Assembly (NCBI GenBank): GCA_016183655.1
Contig: JACPEH010000011.1
Coordinates: 62,001-126,000, forward strand
Direction: 5' to 3'
Length of the DNA stretch: 64,000 nt
Source: Rhodocyclales bacterium
GTDB lineage: Bacteria; Pseudomonadota; Gammaproteobacteria; Burkholderiales; Rhodocyclaceae
The notes beneath the pieces are model-generated. The model worked only from the letters and a program-made list of their open reading frames with translations. It did no database searches and was not told where the DNA came from. Numbering within the stretch: position 1 is the stretch's first letter; the number at the start of each line of letters is the position of its first letter. Of the stretch, positions 54,651 through 64,000 are shown piece by piece. A program made the translations under genes and the position numbers.

Positions 54651-55271
54651 TCACTTGCCGGTCATCTGCCGGTACCAGGCGCGGTGATGCTGCTTGGCCC
54701 AGGCGCGGGTGACCGTGCCGTACCACATGGCGCGGAGGGTGCCCCTGGTCCAGATCGCGGCATAGACGTGCACCATGATCAACGCGATCATCAGCACGGC
54801 CACTGCGGCATGGACCACGGCGCCGAAGCGCGCGAGGTCGACCGGCACGTTGAACTGCGCGCGCCAGATGAACAGGCCGGACAGCGTCAGCAGGACGACG
54901 CACACCGTCATCCACCAGAACATCATCTTCTGGCCGCCGTTGTACTTGCCCTGGATCGGCATGTTGTGGTCGTCGCCGTTGACCATCTCCTTGACGCGCG
55001 AAAGCCACTCGCGGTCGGCGTCGGTCATCCGGTTCAGCTTCCAGAAGCGCAGGAACAGCAGCAGGAAGAAGAAGGCCATGAAGACGCCGAGGTACGGGTG
55101 CAGGATGCGCGCCCAGGTTCCCCCGCCGAACAACTGCGTCAGCGGGAAGAAGGCCGGGTGGAAGAAGGCCAGGCCGGAGAGCGCGAGCAGGATGAAGCTG
55201 ATGCCCACGACCCAGTGGTTGGCCCGCTCGGAAGCGTCGTAACGCTGCAGATCTTTCGGATCGCGGATCAT
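54651..55271 (-). CDS. fdhC: Formate dehydrogenase cytochrome b subunit (gamma)
   Basis: A 206-residue integral membrane protein with four helices ([83 protein letters not shown]). Histidines in [22 protein letters not shown] and VHVY are candidate heme b ligands, as in FdnI/FdoI. It passes electrons from the beta subunit to quinone. Length matches the ~210-residue family. It overlaps fdhB by four bases. Confidence 0.94.
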   Translation of the reverse strand: MIRDPKDLQRYDASERANHWVVGISFILLALSGLAFFHPAFFPLTQLFGGGTWARILHPYLGVFMAFFFLLLFLRFWKLNRMTDADREWLSRVKEMVNGDDHNMPIQGKYNGGQKMMFWWMTVCVVLLTLSGLFIWRAQFNVPVDLARFGAVVHAAVAVLMIALIMVHVYAAIWTRGTLRAMWYGTVTRAWAKQHHRAWYRQMTGK

Positions 55272-56155
55272 TGTGCATCCTCCTTCTCGACTTCTGCCTC
55301 GATCTCTTTCGAGACCTCGTTCGGACCCTTCATCACGTAGTGGAACAGGCTACCGAGCGCGACGCCTGCGAGTGCCAGCGTGGCCAGAGGCTTGGTCGCC
55401 CCCTTCCACAGTGCCACCAGCGGGCTGATGCTCGGGTTGACCGGCAGTCCGCTGTACAGGTTCGGCTGGTCGGCGTGGTGCAGCACGTACATCACGTGCG
55501 TACCGCCGACGCCTGCCGGATCGTACAGCCCGGCCTTGTCGAAGCCGCGTTCCTTCAGGTCGGTGACGCGCTTGGCGGCGTAGTCCTTCATGTCCTCCTT
55601 GCTGCCGAACTGGATCGCTCCGGTCGGGCAGGCCTTGACGCAGGCCGGCGCCTGGTTCACCGCGACCCGGTCGGAACAGAGCGTGCACTTGTACGCCTTG
55701 CTGTCCTTCTTCGAGATGCGGGGGACGTTGAAGGGGCAGCCGCTCACGCAGTAGCCGCAGCCGATGCAGTTTTCCTGATGGAAATCCACGATGCCGTTGG
55801 CGTACTGGATGATGGCGCCGGGGGCCGGGCAGGCCTTCAGGCAGCCCGGATCGGCGCAGTGCATGCAGCCGTCCTTGCGGATCAGCCACTCCAGCTTGTT
55901 GTTCTGCTCCACTTCCGAGAAGCGCATCACCGTCCACGAGTTCTCGGTCAGGTCGGCCGGGTTGTCATAGACGCCGACGTTGTGACCGACTTCGTCGCGC
56001 ACGTCGTTCCATTCCATGCACGCCACCTGGCAGGCCTTGCAGCCGATACAGGCGGAAACGTCGATCAGCTTGGCGACCTCGATCGTCTGCCGCGCCTGCG
56101 GTGCAGGCGTGGTGGTCGCGGAGCGCTGCTTGATGTCTAGCGATTGCAATGCCAT
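55268..56155 (-). CDS. fdhB: Formate dehydrogenase iron-sulfur subunit (beta)
   Basis: A 295-residue electron-transfer subunit binding four 4Fe-4S clusters: [36 protein letters not shown] and CTLCSDR...[10 protein letters not shown] single C-terminal membrane helix ([18 protein letters not shown]) anchors it on the periplasmic side, as in FdnH. It has no signal peptide and is exported with the alpha subunit by Tat. It lies 12 bases after fdhA. Confidence 0.96.
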   Translation of the reverse strand: MALQSLDIKQRSATTTPAPQARQTIEVAKLIDVSACIGCKACQVACMEWNDVRDEVGHNVGVYDNPADLTENSWTVMRFSEVEQNNKLEWLIRKDGCMHCADPGCLKACPAPGAIIQYANGIVDFHQENCIGCGYCVSGCPFNVPRISKKDSKAYKCTLCSDRVAVNQAPACVKACPTGAIQFGSKEDMKDYAAKRVTDLKERGFDKAGLYDPAGVGGTHVMYVLHHADQPNLYSGLPVNPSISPLVALWKGATKPLATLALAGVALGSLFHYVMKGPNEVSKEIEAEVEKEDAQ

Positions 56156-56167
56156 GGCAGCTCTCCT

Positions 56168-59100
56168 TTAGGCTTTCTCGATGTTGACCAGGAACGCCTT
56201 GTACTCCGGCGTCTGCGTGTTGGCGTCGCCGACGAACGGCGTCAGCGTGTTGGTGATGAAGCCCGGCTTGGTCGCCCCCTTGAAACCGAAGTGGGTGGGG
56301 ATGCCGACCGTATGCACCTTCCTGCCGTCGACGTCGAGTGCCTTGATGCGCTTGGTGACCACCGCCACGCCGCGGATGAAGCCGCGGTTGGAACGGACCT
56401 TGACCCGGTCGCCGGCCTTGATCCCCTTCTCCTGCGCCAGTTCCTCGCCGATCTCCACGAACTGTTCCGGCTGCATGATCGCGTTGATCGTCGACTGCTT
56501 GGTCCAGTAGTGGAAATGCTCGGTCAGGCGGTAGGTCGTCGCCACGTACGGGAAGTCCTTGGCCTTGCCGAACGCCTCCATGTCGCCCTTGTACACGCGG
56601 GCAGCCGGGTTGCTGGTCGCCTTCGGGTTGTTCGGGTGCATCGGGTTCTTGTCGAGCGGCGTCTCGAAGGGCTCGTAATGTTCCGGGAACGGGCCTTCGG
56701 CCATCAGCTCGCGGCTGAACAGGCGGCCGACGCCTTCCGGGTTCATGATGAAGGGCATCACGTTCTCTTCCGGCTTGGCGTCCGGGCGCATGTCGGGGAC
56801 GTCGTTGCCGCCCCAGGCCGTGCCGGTCCAGCGCAGTACCGGCCGCTTCGGATCCCACGGCTTGCCGGCGAGGTCGGCCGAGGCGCGGTTGTACAGGATG
56901 CGCCGGTTGACCGGCCAGGCGAAGCCCCAGTTCAGCGTCTGGCCGAGGCCGGACGGATCGCTCGGGTCGCGCCGCGCCGAGTTGTTGCCGGCCTGCGACC
57001 AGACCCCGCAGTAGATCCAGTTGCCGCAGGTGGTCGAGCCGTCGTCGCGCAGCATGGCGAAGCTCGGAAGCTGGTCGCCGGCCTTCACCAGAACCTTGGT
57101 CGGGTCCTTCGGGTCGAGCACGTCGGCCAGCGCCTTGCCGTTGATCTCGCGCAGCAGCTCCTCGGGCGACGGCTTGGCCGGCTGGGCGTAGGCCCAGGTC
57201 AGCTTCTGGATCGGCTCGGGGAAGGCACCGCCGTCCTTGGCGTACATCTCCTTCAGCTTGAGGAACAGCGCCGCGATGATCTCGGTGTCGTCCTTCGAGT
57301 CGCCCGGGCCGTCCACCGCCTTCCAGCGCCACTGTACGACGCGGCCGGAGTTGGTGAAGGTGCCAGCGTGTTCGGCGAAGAGGTTGGCCGGCAGGCGGAA
57401 GACCTCGGTCGGGATCTGCGCCGGATCGACCGCGTTGAACTCGCCGTACGGCTTCCAGAACTCGGAGGTGTCGGTGGCCAGCGGATCGATGACGACCATG
57501 TACTTCAGCTTCGCCAGCGCGTCGCCGACCTTCTTCTTGTTGGCCACCGAAGCCAGCGGGTTGAAGCCCTGGCAGAAGAAGCCGGTCATCTTGCCTTCGT
57601 ACATGCTGTTGAAGATCGACAGCACGTCGGAGGCGCCGCTGAGCTTCGGCAGGTAGTCGTAGGCGAAATCGTTGTCCTTAGTGGCGTTGTCGCCGTACCA
57701 GGTCTTGCACAGGCTGGTGAACCACTTCGGGAAGTTCTGCGGGAAGTTCATCTGCCCCGGCCGCAAGGCCTTCGGCGTGCGCTTGCCGAGGTAGGTGGCG
57801 CGATCCGGATCGGCATCGGTCGGCGCCGACAGGTAGCCCGGCAGGGTCTGCGCGTAGAGCGCGAAGTCGGTGATGCCCTGCACGTTGGCGTGCCCGCGCA
57901 GCGCGTTGATGCCACCGCCAGCCATGCCCATGTTGCCGAGCAGCAGCTGGATGATCGCCATGCAGCGGATGTTCTGCGAACCGACGGTGTGCTCGGTCCA
58001 GCCCAGCGCGTACAGGTTGGTCATCGTCCGGTCCGGCGCCGCGGTGCTGGCGATGTATTCGCAGACCTTGAGGAAGGCGTCCTTCGGCGTGCCGCAGACC
58101 TTGCTAACGGTCTCCGGCGTGTAGCGCGAATAGTGTTTCTTCAAGAGCTGGAAGACGCAGTTCGGGTCCTGCAAGGTCTCGTCAACCTTGGCGAAACCGT
58201 CCTTGTCGAACTGGTACTTCCAGGTGTCCTTGCCGTAGGCGCGCTTGGCCTCGTCGTAGCCGGAGAAGATGCCGTCCTCGAACTTGAAACCCTCGTCGAT
58301 CAGGAAGGAGGCGTTGGTGTACGCCTTCACGTAATCGTGGTGCAGCTTGTCGTTCGCCAGCAGGTAGTTGATGACGCCGCCGAGGAAGGCGATGTCGGTT
58401 CCCGGACGGATCGGCGCGTAGTAATCCGCGACGGAAGCCGTGCGGTTGAAGCGCGGGTCGACGACGACCAGCTTCGCCTTGCGGTTCTTCTTCGCTTCGA
58501 TCACCCACTTGAAGCCGCAGGGGTGCGCTTCGGCGGGGTTGCCGCCCATGACGAAAACGACGTCGGCGTTCTTGATGTCCACCCAATGGTTGGTCATCGC
58601 ACCACGCCCGAAACTCGGAGCCAGACTGGCCACCGTGGGGGCGTGTCAAATACGCGCTTGCGTATCGAGTGCGGTAATGCCCAGTGCGCGCAGCGTCTTC
58701 ACCGTCAGATAGCCGGCTTCGTTGGAAGCCGCCGACGAGGCGAGGAAGCCGGTGGTCGGCCAACGGTTCACCGTCACGCCGTCCTTGTTCTGCGCGACGA
58801 AGTTCTTGTCGCGATCCGCCTTCATGTGCTTGGCGATGCGCTCGATCGCTTCGTTCCAGGAAATCCGCTTCCACTCGTTTGAACCGGCCTCGCGCACCTC
58901 CGGCCACTTCAGGCGGTTGGCGCTCTGCACCATGTCGCGCAGGCCGGCGCCTTTCGGGCACAGTGTGCCGCGGTTGACGGGGTTATCCGGGTCGCCTTCG
59001 ATGTGGATGATCTCGCCCTGCGAATTCTTCGACTTGTCGCCGGTCGAGTAGATGAGCACGCCGCAGGACACCGAGCAGTACGGACAGATGTTCCGTGTTT

Positions 59101-59233
59101 CGGTGGCGCGGGCGAGCTTGAAGGTCCGCACCTCAGCCAGGGCTGCAGTCGGCGAGAAGCCCATCACCGCGATGGACGACCCCCCCAGCCCGGCGGAGCA
59201 GATCTTGAAGAACTGCCGCCTGTTCATTTGCAT
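56168..59233 (-). CDS. fdhA: Formate dehydrogenase catalytic subunit, selenocysteine-containing
   Basis: A 1,021-residue molybdopterin enzyme oxidising formate to CO2 in the periplasm. The start at 59233 follows AGGAGG by six bases and opens a Tat signal (MNRRQFFKIC). The 4Fe-4S cluster is CPYCSVSCG...GTLCPKG. The TGA at 58646-58648 is codon 196, the position of Sec in E. coli FdnG, in the context TQARI-U-HAPTVASLAPSFGRGAMTNHW. The frame continues without break to the normal FdnG-like end. Simple annotation would wrongly split it into two genes. Confidence 0.97.
58603..58648 (-). promoter_or_regulatory. Bacterial SECIS hairpin in fdhA
   Basis: Immediately after the UGA, CACGCCC (58639-58645) pairs with GGGCGTG (58603-58609), enclosing GGTGGCCAGTCTGGCTCC, whose apical stem GCCAG/CTGGC exposes a GU-containing loop. 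Position and size match the fdnG/fdhF SECIS recognised by SelB. Confidence 0.8.
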
Positions 59234-59294
59234 GACTTCCCTCCTTGGTTGTCGATGGCAGATGGCTCTGAGGACAACTGCCATCAGAGAGACT

Positions 59295-59310
59295 CGCATC
59301 TTTTGTGCCA
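59295..59310 (-). promoter_or_regulatory. Sigma54-type promoter of the fdh operon
   Basis: On the minus strand TGGCACAAAAGATGCG has GG and GC separated by ten bases, the -24/-12 spacing, and five-of-six identity to TGGCAC at -24. The start would be near 59284, about 50 bases before the fdhA ATG. No sigma70-type promoter stands out in this interval. Confidence 0.65.
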
Positions 59311-59380
59311 GAAGGAAAAACCATTTCGATTCAATGGACTTTCTGTTTCGTGCAGGCGAGCGGCATGGTCGTGCTGGCTC

Positions 59381-59416
59381 ATTTTGTCCCACTGGCAATA
59401 CGACGACGGACAAAAT
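59381..59416. promoter_or_regulatory. Inverted-repeat candidate activator site between fdhA and nirS
   Basis: ATTTTGTCC (59381-59389) and GGACAAAAT (59408-59416) are perfect 9-bp inverted arms, 18 bases apart. They lie about 100-130 bases upstream of the sigma54 promoter, typical of an enhancer site for an NtrC-like activator, and also about 100 bases before the predicted nirS start. The cognate regulator is not in the window. Confidence 0.6.
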
Positions 59417-59454
59417 GTCGCAATCCGCGCTGTTTTTTCTTTCCGAACGAAAAT

Positions 59455-59497
59455 TTGATCTGGAGCAATTCCCGGTAAAAAAGCCCGCGATTAGGCT
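59455..59497 (+). promoter_or_regulatory. FNR/DNR-type box and -10 of nirS
   Basis: TTGAT-CTGG-AGCAA (59455-59468) matches the FNR/DNR palindrome TTGAT-N4-ATCAA with one mismatch. Its centre at 59461.5 is 41.5 bases before a start at 59503 set by TAGGCT (59492-59497), the class II arrangement. Low oxygen and NO probably induce nirS through a DNR-like regulator. Confidence 0.7.
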
Positions 59498-59582
59498 CAC
59501 AACGTGATGTCACGGGGTGATACGATTTTGCCCGGTCCTCGTTGTTCATTGCGTCAATTTTTCCTATCTCGGAGATAAGTAG

Positions 59583-61322
<1,740 letters not shown>

Positions 61323-61360
61323 TCGTCGGGGCGGGGGCGCACAGTCCCCTGCCCTCACGG

Positions 61361-61391
61361 CGGCGGCACCGGCGAACGGTGCCGCCGTTTT
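61361..61391 (+). terminator. Rho-independent terminator of nirS
   Basis: CGGCGGCACC (61361-61370) pairs perfectly with GGTGCCGCCG (61378-61387) around a short loop, followed by TTTTCGTTT. It lies between convergent nirS and hemW. Confidence 0.85.
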
Positions 61392-61394
61392 CGT

Positions 61395-62594
61395 TTACGC
61401 CTTCAGGAAGCGCCGCAGCAGCTCGTTGAGGAAGCGCTGCCCGTGCGCGGTCGGCGCGATGCGCTGCCCATCGCGGACGATCAGCCCGTCCTGCTCGGCG
61501 CGGCGCAGCTCGCTTTCGATCGCAAACAGCGGCAGCGTTGTGCGCGCCTCAAACAGCGCCGGGTCAAAACCCTCGGTCAGACGCAGCGCATTCATCATGA
61601 ACTCGAACGGCAGGTCGTCGGCGCCGACCGTCGACTCCTCGTGTACCGGCTGCCCGGCGGCGACCTGCCTCAGGTATTGCGCCGGCCGCTTCCAGCGCAT
61701 CTGGCGCAGCACGCGGTCGTGCATCGTCAGCTTGCCGTGCGCACCGGCACCGATGCCCAGGTAGTCGCCGAACAGCCAGTAGTTGAGGTTGTGCTGGCAC
61801 TGGTAGCCGGGACGGGCGAAGGCCGATGTCTCGTAGTGCAGGTAGCCGGCGGCGGCCAGCCGCGCCTCGATCGCCTCCTGCATGTCGGCGCAGGTGTCGG
61901 CTTCCGGGAGTACCGGCGGCGCGGCGGCGAAGCGGGTGTTCGGCTCCAGCGTCAGCTGATAGCAGGAGAGGTGTTTCGGCGCGAACGACAGGGCGGTCTC
62001 CAGGTCGCTCTCCGCCTCGGCCAGCGACTGTCCCGGCAGGCCGTACATCAGGTCGAGGTTGAAGCGATCGAAGTGGCGTGCCGCCAGTTCGATCGCCTGC
62101 TTTGCTTCACGCTCGTCGTGGATGCGGCCCAGCGCCCGCAGATGGCGCGGGTTGAAGCTCTGGATGCCGAGCGACAGCCGGTTGACGCCGGCCGCGCGGT
62201 AGCCGGCGAAGCGCTCCGCCTCGGCCGTGCCCGGGTTGGCTTCGAGCGTGATCTCGGCGTCCGGCAGCAGCTGGACGCGGCTGCGCACGGCGGTGAGCAG
62301 CGTGTCGATGCCCTCGCCGGAGATCAGGCTGGGAGTGCCGCCGCCGATGAAGATCGACACCACGCGCCGTCCCCAGATCAGCGGCAGTGCCGATTCGAGG
62401 TCGGCGACCAGCGCCGCGATGTAATCGGCCTCGGGAACCTCCTCGCGCGCCTCATGCGAGTTGAAGTCGCAGTACGGGCACTTTTGCACGCACCACGGGA
62501 TATGGATGTACAGCGACAGCGGCGGCTGCGAGCGGAATTCGAGGGGGCCGCGTGCTGCCTTGCCGGCCGGCGCGATGGGGATGATGCGGGCCAT
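61395..62594 (-). CDS. hemW: Radical-SAM heme chaperone HemW
   Basis: A 399-residue protein starting at the ATG at 62594 inside the rdgB stop. The radical-SAM cluster motif is C-x3-C-x2-C (WCVQKCPYCDFNSH); IFIGGGTPSLISG and LEANPGTAE bind SAM. The HemW C-terminal part (CQHNLNYWLFGDYLGIGAGAHGK and FEFMMNALRLTEGF) is present. HemW loads heme and is often misnamed coproporphyrinogen oxidase. Its neighbourhood to nirS is convergent, so a role in heme d1 is not indicated. Confidence 0.93.
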   Translation of the reverse strand: MARIIPIAPAGKAARGPLEFRSQPPLSLYIHIPWCVQKCPYCDFNSHEAREEVPEADYIAALVADLESALPLIWGRRVVSIFIGGGTPSLISGEGIDTLLTAVRSRVQLLPDAEITLEANPGTAEAERFAGYRAAGVNRLSLGIQSFNPRHLRALGRIHDEREAKQAIELAARHFDRFNLDLMYGLPGQSLAEAESDLETALSFAPKHLSCYQLTLEPNTRFAAAPPVLPEADTCADMQEAIEARLAAAGYLHYETSAFARPGYQCQHNLNYWLFGDYLGIGAGAHGKLTMHDRVLRQMRWKRPAQYLRQVAAGQPVHEESTVGADDLPFEFMMNALRLTEGFDPALFEARTTLPLFAIESELRRAEQDGLIVRDGQRIAPTAHGQRFLNELLRRFLKA

Positions 62595-63187
62595 CAGTGG
62601 CGGGAGGGGTGGATGCGCTCGACCAGCGCCTGCAGCGCGCGGGCGCGGTGCGACACGCCGTTCTTGGTCGCCGCGTCGAGTTCGGCGGCGGTGCAACCGA
62701 ACTCGGCGACGAAGAACAGTGGGTCGTAGCCGAAGCCGCCGGCGCCGCGTTCCTCGGCAACGATCTGGCCGTGCCATTCGCCCTCGGCGATCACCGGCTG
62801 CGGGTCGTCGGCGTGGCGGACGAAGACGATCAGCGAAACAAAATGTGCGGCGCGGTTGGCGTGCGGCGCCAGTTCGGCGAGCAGCTTCTCGTTGTTACGC
62901 GCATCCGATTTCGGCTCGCCGGCGTAGCGTGCCGAGTAGACGCCAGGGGCGCCGCCGAGCGCTTCGACGCACAGGCCCGAGTCGTCGGCGAGCGCCGGCA
63001 GGCCGGTGATGCGGGCAGCGTGGCGCGCCTTGGCCAGCGCGTTCTCGACGAAGGTGACGTGCGGCTCCTCGGCTTCATCGACCCCCAGTTCGCCCTGCGG
63101 GATCAGCTCCCAGCCGAGCGGCGCCAGGATGGCGTCGAGTTCCTTCAGTTTCTTGGCGTTGTTCGAGGCAAGTACGAGACGTTTCAT
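62594..63187 (-). CDS. rdgB: XTP/dITP pyrophosphatase RdgB
   Basis: A 197-residue HAM1-family enzyme hydrolysing non-canonical purine triphosphates. SNNAKKLKELDAILAPLG is the N-terminal S-N-x-x-K motif; DDSGLCVEALGGAPGVYSARYAG, FGYDPLFFV and the C-terminal SHRARALQAL complete the signature. It is coupled by 4-base overlaps to hemW downstream and to the partial gene upstream, a common rdgB-hemW arrangement. Confidence 0.96.
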   Translation of the reverse strand: MKRLVLASNNAKKLKELDAILAPLGWELIPQGELGVDEAEEPHVTFVENALAKARHAARITGLPALADDSGLCVEALGGAPGVYSARYAGEPKSDARNNEKLLAELAPHANRAAHFVSLIVFVRHADDPQPVIAEGEWHGQIVAEERGAGGFGYDPLFFVAEFGCTAAELDAATKNGVSHRARALQALVERIHPSRH

Positions 63188-64000
63188 GCGGTGCTGTCCG
63201 GGGTGTTGAAGGCGATCGGGACGAAGCCCGCCGGCAGGCGGCGGCTGCGGCCGAGCAGGCAGCGGCCGAGCGTGTCCAGCGCCGCGGCGTCGACCGCCGC
63301 CGGCGGGACCGCGTAGGCGGACAGGCCGAGGCCGATCAGGTTGCGGCAGCGCAGGATGATGCGCTCCTGGTCGACGTCGCCGGTAAACAGCAGCTGCAGC
63401 GGAATCGAGCCGTCGACTTCGATGCGGTGGCCAATTTGGCCGACTCCCTGCCCGGAAACGTCGACGACGCCGGCGTCGCGCCAGGTCAGGTTCATCAGGT
63501 ACAACTCGTTCTCGATGCGGCGCATCGAGGCGTCCGGCACGACCAGCGACAGCGGCTGGCCGACGTAGCGCACGCGCAGCGTCAGCTTCTCGATCAACGA
63601 GCGCTCCGATGCGCTGCGCGTCTCGAAGCGGACGCTGCTGTCCTGCCAGTGCAGGCCGGCGAAGGCATGCTCGCGGTCGACCGCATAGCTCTGCTGTGTC
63701 TGCGGCTGCAGCACGTTGAGGTGGGTCGTCAGCTGCTCCAGGTAGTCGACCACCAGGCGCAGCGCGTGGCCGATGGCGAAGGCGGAGCGGCGCCGGCGTT
63801 CGGCCTCGCTGCGCACGTGCTCGGCCTGTTCCCGGGCGGCGCTGGCCAGCTCGTCGAGCAGCGGCGTGTGCGCGGCGGGCGGCCTTTCGGCCGGCGGCGG
63901 CGCGCTCGGTGACGGGACAACGTCGCGCTGGGCGTTGGGGTCGATCGGTGGAAAGTCGCTGGCGAGGCGGACGCCGACCGGCTGCGCCGGTTCGGCGTCG
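63184..64000 (-). CDS. Conserved hypothetical protein (5' end outside window)
   Basis: The frame is open from base 64000 to the stop at 63184, at least 271 residues, so the gene starts beyond the window. The N-terminal visible part is Pro/Ala-rich and disordered (PSPSAPPPAERPPAAHTPLLDEL). A helix (SEAERRRRSAFAIGHALRLVVDYLEQLTTHLNVLQP) and a beta-rich domain (VRYVGQPLSLVVPDASMRRIENELYLMNLTW, GSIPLQLLFTGDVDQERIILRCRNLIGLG) follow. It seems cytosolic. I do not recognise a characterised family. Confidence 0.6.
   Translation of the reverse strand, partial: DAEPAQPVGVRLASDFPPIDPNAQRDVVPSPSAPPPAERPPAAHTPLLDELASAAREQAEHVRSEAERRRRSAFAIGHALRLVVDYLEQLTTHLNVLQPQTQQSYAVDREHAFAGLHWQDSSVRFETRSASERSLIEKLTLRVRYVGQPLSLVVPDASMRRIENELYLMNLTWRDAGVVDVSGQGVGQIGHRIEVDGSIPLQLLFTGDVDQERIILRCRNLIGLGLSAYAVPPAAVDAAALDTLGRCLLGRSRRLPAGFVPIAFNTPDSTA

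Noticed and set aside
56168..59233. fdhA as two genes or a nonsense pseudogene
   Set aside because: The TGA is at codon 196, in the exact FdnG Sec context, with a SECIS hairpin and selA, selB, selC in the same block.

Overview
This is a GC-rich bacterial chromosome segment, most likely from a betaproteobacterium of the Rhodocyclales (Azoarcus/Thauera/Zoogloea-like). The inference rests on the gene repertoire (cytochrome cd1 nitrite reductase, selenocysteine formate dehydrogenase, many PAS/GGDEF/EAL proteins, a Bordetella/Ralstonia-style H-NS) and on base composition; the genus cannot be fixed. There is no rRNA, CRISPR array, prophage or intact DNA transposon.

Layout. 1-10.3 kb: end of HMG-CoA lyase, small Cys-rich proteins, hydrolases, a CcdAB toxin-antitoxin pair with a frameshifted toxin, a patatin, a PAS histidine kinase, a macro-domain protein. 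10.4-22.6 kb: a Lon-like protease, a PhnCDE-type ABC transporter (possibly for selenium oxyanions), cyclic-di-GMP proteins, two solute-binding proteins, an amidohydrolase. 22.7-27.5 kb: rapZ, a NusG-II protein, a Gx transporter, ubiX, a LON-domain protein, mutY, a flavin reductase.

27.5-30.3 kb is the most unusual part. A tRNA-Gly(CCC) gene with its own sigma70 promoter is split in the 3' strand of its anticodon stem by a 2.64-kb group II intron. The intron has a GTGCG start, EBS1 and EBS2 that pair perfectly with the upstream exon, an RT-HNH protein, and canonical domain V and VI with a bulged branch-point A. It also carries, just before its protein gene, a second complete tRNA-Gly(CCC). The cargo tRNA keeps the same anticodon loop but has a different anticodon stem that breaks the EBS2 pairing. 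It looks like a spare copy of the gene the element interrupts, made resistant to the element's own targeting.

30.4-42.6 kb is a mosaic: an AbiE-type toxin-antitoxin cassette between copies of the 3' end of a neighbouring hydrolase gene, a CNNM/CorC protein, glpK-glpD, a LivK-type binding protein, a low-GC islet with a four-repeat secreted protein, DUF4160/DUF2442, and ParDE. 42.7-49.5 kb: an acyl-CoA dehydrogenase, thiS-thiG-trmB, TonB, an ankyrin protein, DsrE-like and GcvH-like proteins, H-NS.

49.6-59.4 kb is a minus-strand selenoprotein module: fdhA (in-frame UGA plus SECIS), fdhB, fdhC, fdhE, selA, a GIY-YIG gene, selB and the tRNA-Sec gene selC. A sigma54-type promoter lies upstream. 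All dedicated Sec genes except selD are present, so one block supplies the enzyme and its decoding machinery. Divergently, nirS (59.6-61.3 kb) has an FNR/DNR-type box at about -41.5 and stands without its usual heme-d1 biosynthesis genes. The window ends with hemW, rdgB and a partial conserved gene, coupled by 4-base overlaps.
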